Source: Cochliopodium minus (lineage: Eukaryota; Discosea; Himatismenida; Cochliopodiidae). From it: DNA of 48,798 nt. This document shows, in pieces, positions 46,776 to 48,798 of the stretch; within the stretch, counting starts at the first letter, position 1; every line of letters begins with the position of its first letter. The translations under genes and the position numbers were made by a program. The DNA lies in NCBI GenBank assembly GCA_024220525.1, contig JAMYWO010000088.1, positions 60,786 through 109,583 of the forward strand. Reading direction: 5' to 3'. The notes beneath the pieces are model-generated. The model saw only the letters and a list, made by a program, of their open reading frames with translations. It ran no database searches and had not been told where the DNA came from.

Positions 46776-47176
46776 TTCTCCTATTTTTTTTTATATATTT
46801 TAATTATTTATAACAGTTTAATAATAAGAAAAGATAATGGAATTGATCAAGAATTTTCTTTTGATATTTTAGAATTGCTCAATTTTGGTAAAATTTTTTT
46901 ATTATTTTGAATATCATTGATACAAAATTAATTTTAACAGAATTTATTTGTCAATGTTCATTAACATAAAATTGAGATTTTCTTTATCTATTGTATTGTC
47001 AAAAAAGTTTGGGAGGAAATAATCAGTGCATTTCGCGGTTTGATTTAAAAATATGTTCCCGAGAGGAAGATAATCGGAACTCATCCCGCCTTGCTTTTAA
47101 GTAAAAAAAAAAAGTTGAAGAAATAATTAAAACCAAAAAAAACTTAAAAACTTTAAAACTACAAACAAAACAAAAA
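46776..47176. promoter_or_regulatory. Divergent intergenic region with a GC-richer block
   Basis: 401 bp between divergent genes. Most of it is AT-rich, but 47030-47095 is clearly richer in GC (TTTCGCGG, CCCGAGAGG, ATCCCGCC) and lies about 80-150 bp before the dehydrogenase start. It may be a promoter element. No tRNA fold or ORF is apparent. Confidence 0.35.
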
Positions 47177-47979
47177 ATGAGCAATCAAAACGAATTTAAA
47201 ACAATCTTCATCACAGGAGCTTCAAGAGGTATAGGATTAGAATTTGTGTCACAAGTATTGGCATCAAAGAAGGTTGAAAAAATCTTTGCAACAGTAAGAT
47301 CAAAATCAGATAAATTGGAACTAATCAAACAAAAATATCCAAATCAGTAAGATAATTCAAAAAAAAAAAAAGTTTTTATTTTTAATTTTTTATTATCCTT
47401 GTTAGATTGGAGATAATTTATTCTGTTGAAGTATCTGATCTTGAATCTGTGAAAAAGGCATTTGATATCGTGAAGAAACATACAAATTCAATAGATCTTT
47501 TGATTAACAATGCGGGAATCATCGGAACAAACGTGAACAGCTCAATTTTGGATTTGAAAAACTCAGAGTATCTAGAAATCTTTAACACAAATGTTATCGG
47601 AGTGATAAATGTGACAAACACATTTTTCCCTTTATTTAACAAAGAATCGAAAACACTTGTCATTAACGTATCTTCGATTTTATCAAGCATTTCCAGTGTA
47701 GAGACAACTACAAACAGTTCAATCTATACACCTTACAAAGTATCAAAGAGTGCGTTGAATATGTTGACTAAGAACTATTCATTGGAATTTGGGAGCAAAG
47801 CAACTTTTGTTATTCTCCATCCTGGTTGGTTGGACACTGACATGGGGAATAGTGGTGGTTTAAAACCTCCTCAAACCGTAGAAGATGGTGTGCAACATAT
47901 CATTCAACAAGTTTACACCTTGAAGGAAGATAAGAATGGACATTTCATAAATAATGAAGGAGTTGAGCTTCCTTGGTGA
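47177..47979 (+). CDS. Short-chain dehydrogenase/reductase (C-factor/sniffer type), 2 exons
   Basis: NAD(P)-dependent oxidoreductase of the classical SDR family. Exons 47177-47346 and 47406-47979 sum to 744 nt and encode 247 aa. The cofactor-binding TGASRGIG lies near the N-terminus, followed by the structural NNAG motif (LLINNAGIIG), the catalytic Ser (INVSSILSS) and YKVSK, which holds the YxxxK pair. A PGWLDTDMG loop follows the active site, as in carbonyl-reductase-like 'sniffer' and bacterial C-factor proteins. There is no signal peptide or membrane segment, so it is probably cytosolic. The substrate cannot be told from the sequence. Confidence 0.92.
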
Positions 47980-48237
47980 TTGTTTAAAACTTTTATTTTA
48001 AATTTAATCAAAAAAATAAAAAGGATTTAATAAATAGAATTTAAATTAATTTTTTCATGTTGATTTTTTCTTTCATTTCTGATAAAACTTGTTAAAAATT
48101 TCTTTTCTAAAAGTTAAAATTAAGTTTAAAAAAAACAATATTTTTGAAAAACAACTTTTTTTCTTACAAATTTGAGGAAAAAAAATAAATTTGATTTAAT
48201 TGATTAATTTAAAATGTTTAATATTTAACAAATAAAA

Positions 48238-48753
48238 TCACAAACTCTTCAGCTGCCAACCAGTGTTGCCATCTAGAACAAGTCTCAAAGAGTGATAATC
48301 AACAACACTCTCTCTATGTGCGACAGAAATCATGGTGATATCTTCACGTTGGCAAATTTTCATTAGTTGTTCTTCATTCTCAAAATCGAGACCGCTTGTA
48401 GCTAGAAAAATAAAAATTTAAAGATTTTATTTTTTTATTTTATTTTTTTATTAATTAATTTTTATTTATATATTTTAGTGATTTTTTATTTTATTTTTAT
48501 TTTTTAATTATTAAATTTTTTGTTCTTTTTTTTTAATTTTTTTACCTTCATCCAAAATGGCATAAGAAGGTTCATGATAAAACAACCTTGCAAAACCTAT
48601 CCTTTGTTGTTCTCCCACAGAAAGGACTTTGTCCCATAACTCCAAGCTGTCCAAAGAGTATTTCTCGAGAAGATAATCAATACAAGCTTTCTTCATGCAG
48701 TTTTGGAGTTCCTTGTCTGTTTTACAATTTTCAGAGTGAGGATAGATCAAAAT
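48238..48753 (-). CDS. ABCD-type ABC transporter, C-terminal part (runs off window)
   Basis: Two 3' exons (48753-48546 and 48401-48238) encode the end of a nucleotide-binding domain. The ABC signature is [15 protein letters not shown], Walker B is YAILDEATSGLD, and the switch His is in [12 protein letters not shown]. The terminal [14 protein letters not shown] resembles the ends of half-transporters of the ABCD (peroxisomal/lysosomal fatty-acyl or cobalamin) subfamily and of bacterial SbmA/BacA-linked ABCs. The membrane domain and Walker A lie beyond the right edge. The acceptor at 48754-48755 (ATTAG) is the upstream boundary of the first visible exon. Confidence 0.85.
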
Positions 48754-48798
48754 CTAATTAATGAAATTAATATTTATTTTGATTTTTTATTTATTTTA

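Noticed and set aside
1-48798. CRISPR arrays, bacterial operons, tRNA or rRNA genes
   Set aside because: No spaced palindromic repeats, no ribosome binding sites and no recognisable cloverleaf or rRNA segment were seen; the window is eukaryotic throughout.

Overview
The window is strongly AT-rich eukaryotic DNA. It is dense in short GT-AG introns with T-rich 3' ends, and genes lie tightly packed on both strands. The gene content (full-length talin, AP-2 alpha, Rap/Ras GTPases, a CHD remodeler, a tail-anchored monoamine-oxidase-like enzyme, a probable complex I assembly factor) points to an aerobic, free-living, probably amoeboid protist. Amoebozoa or a relative is my best guess, but the sequence alone does not settle it. 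I joined exons by hand from donor/acceptor sites. For every complete model except the SPRY gene, the exon lengths sum to a multiple of three, and most encode a product of family-typical length.

Layout. 0-0.8 kb: two small divergent genes of unknown function. 0.9-9.0 kb (-): an 8-exon talin of about 2537 aa. 9.4-12.9 kb (+): AP-2 alpha-adaptin of about 984 aa, whose first intron looks like a minor-spliceosome (U12) AT-AC intron. 13.0-18.0 kb (+): a broken stretch where an RCC1 gene lacks its 3' end, a nucleoside hydrolase lacks its 5' half, a lone exon sits on the other strand, and a zinc-ribbon protein kinase lacks its 5' end. The breaks lie at pure T/A low-complexity tracts, so misassembly is likely. 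18.1-22.2 kb: a glycogen-binding-domain protein (-) and the monoamine-oxidase-like flavoenzyme (+).

22.2-33.1 kb is the most interesting part. Five neighbouring genes on both strands carry different recognition domains (SPRY-like, LRR, RCC1 propeller, two ankyrin proteins) but end in the same roughly 50-residue C-terminal box (W-S-P-x-x-H ... then [IVL]-P-K-[FY]-[VI]-x-x-x-I). I know of no name for it. The layout resembles SOCS-box adaptor families such as ASB and SPSB, so a role as interchangeable ubiquitin-ligase adaptors is a reasonable but untested idea.

33.6-36.9 kb (+): a TRAF-like zinc-finger/coiled-coil protein ending in an RRM, then a 5'-truncated GLUG-like surface protein with a P/T-rich stalk and one membrane span. 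36.9-39.4 kb (-): three tandem Ras/Rap-like GTPases, the third cut by a 100-N gap and lacking the switch II glycine. 39.6-46.0 kb (-): a CHD-type remodeler of about 1942 aa with a long N/Q/P-rich tail. 46.5-48.8 kb: a twin CX9C protein (NDUFAF8-like), a short-chain dehydrogenase and the 3' end of an ABCD-type transporter that runs off the edge.

Talin, AP-2, Ras/Rap and the surface protein fit adhesion, endocytosis and motility in a crawling cell. They are not an operon, and their adjacency carries no functional weight on its own.
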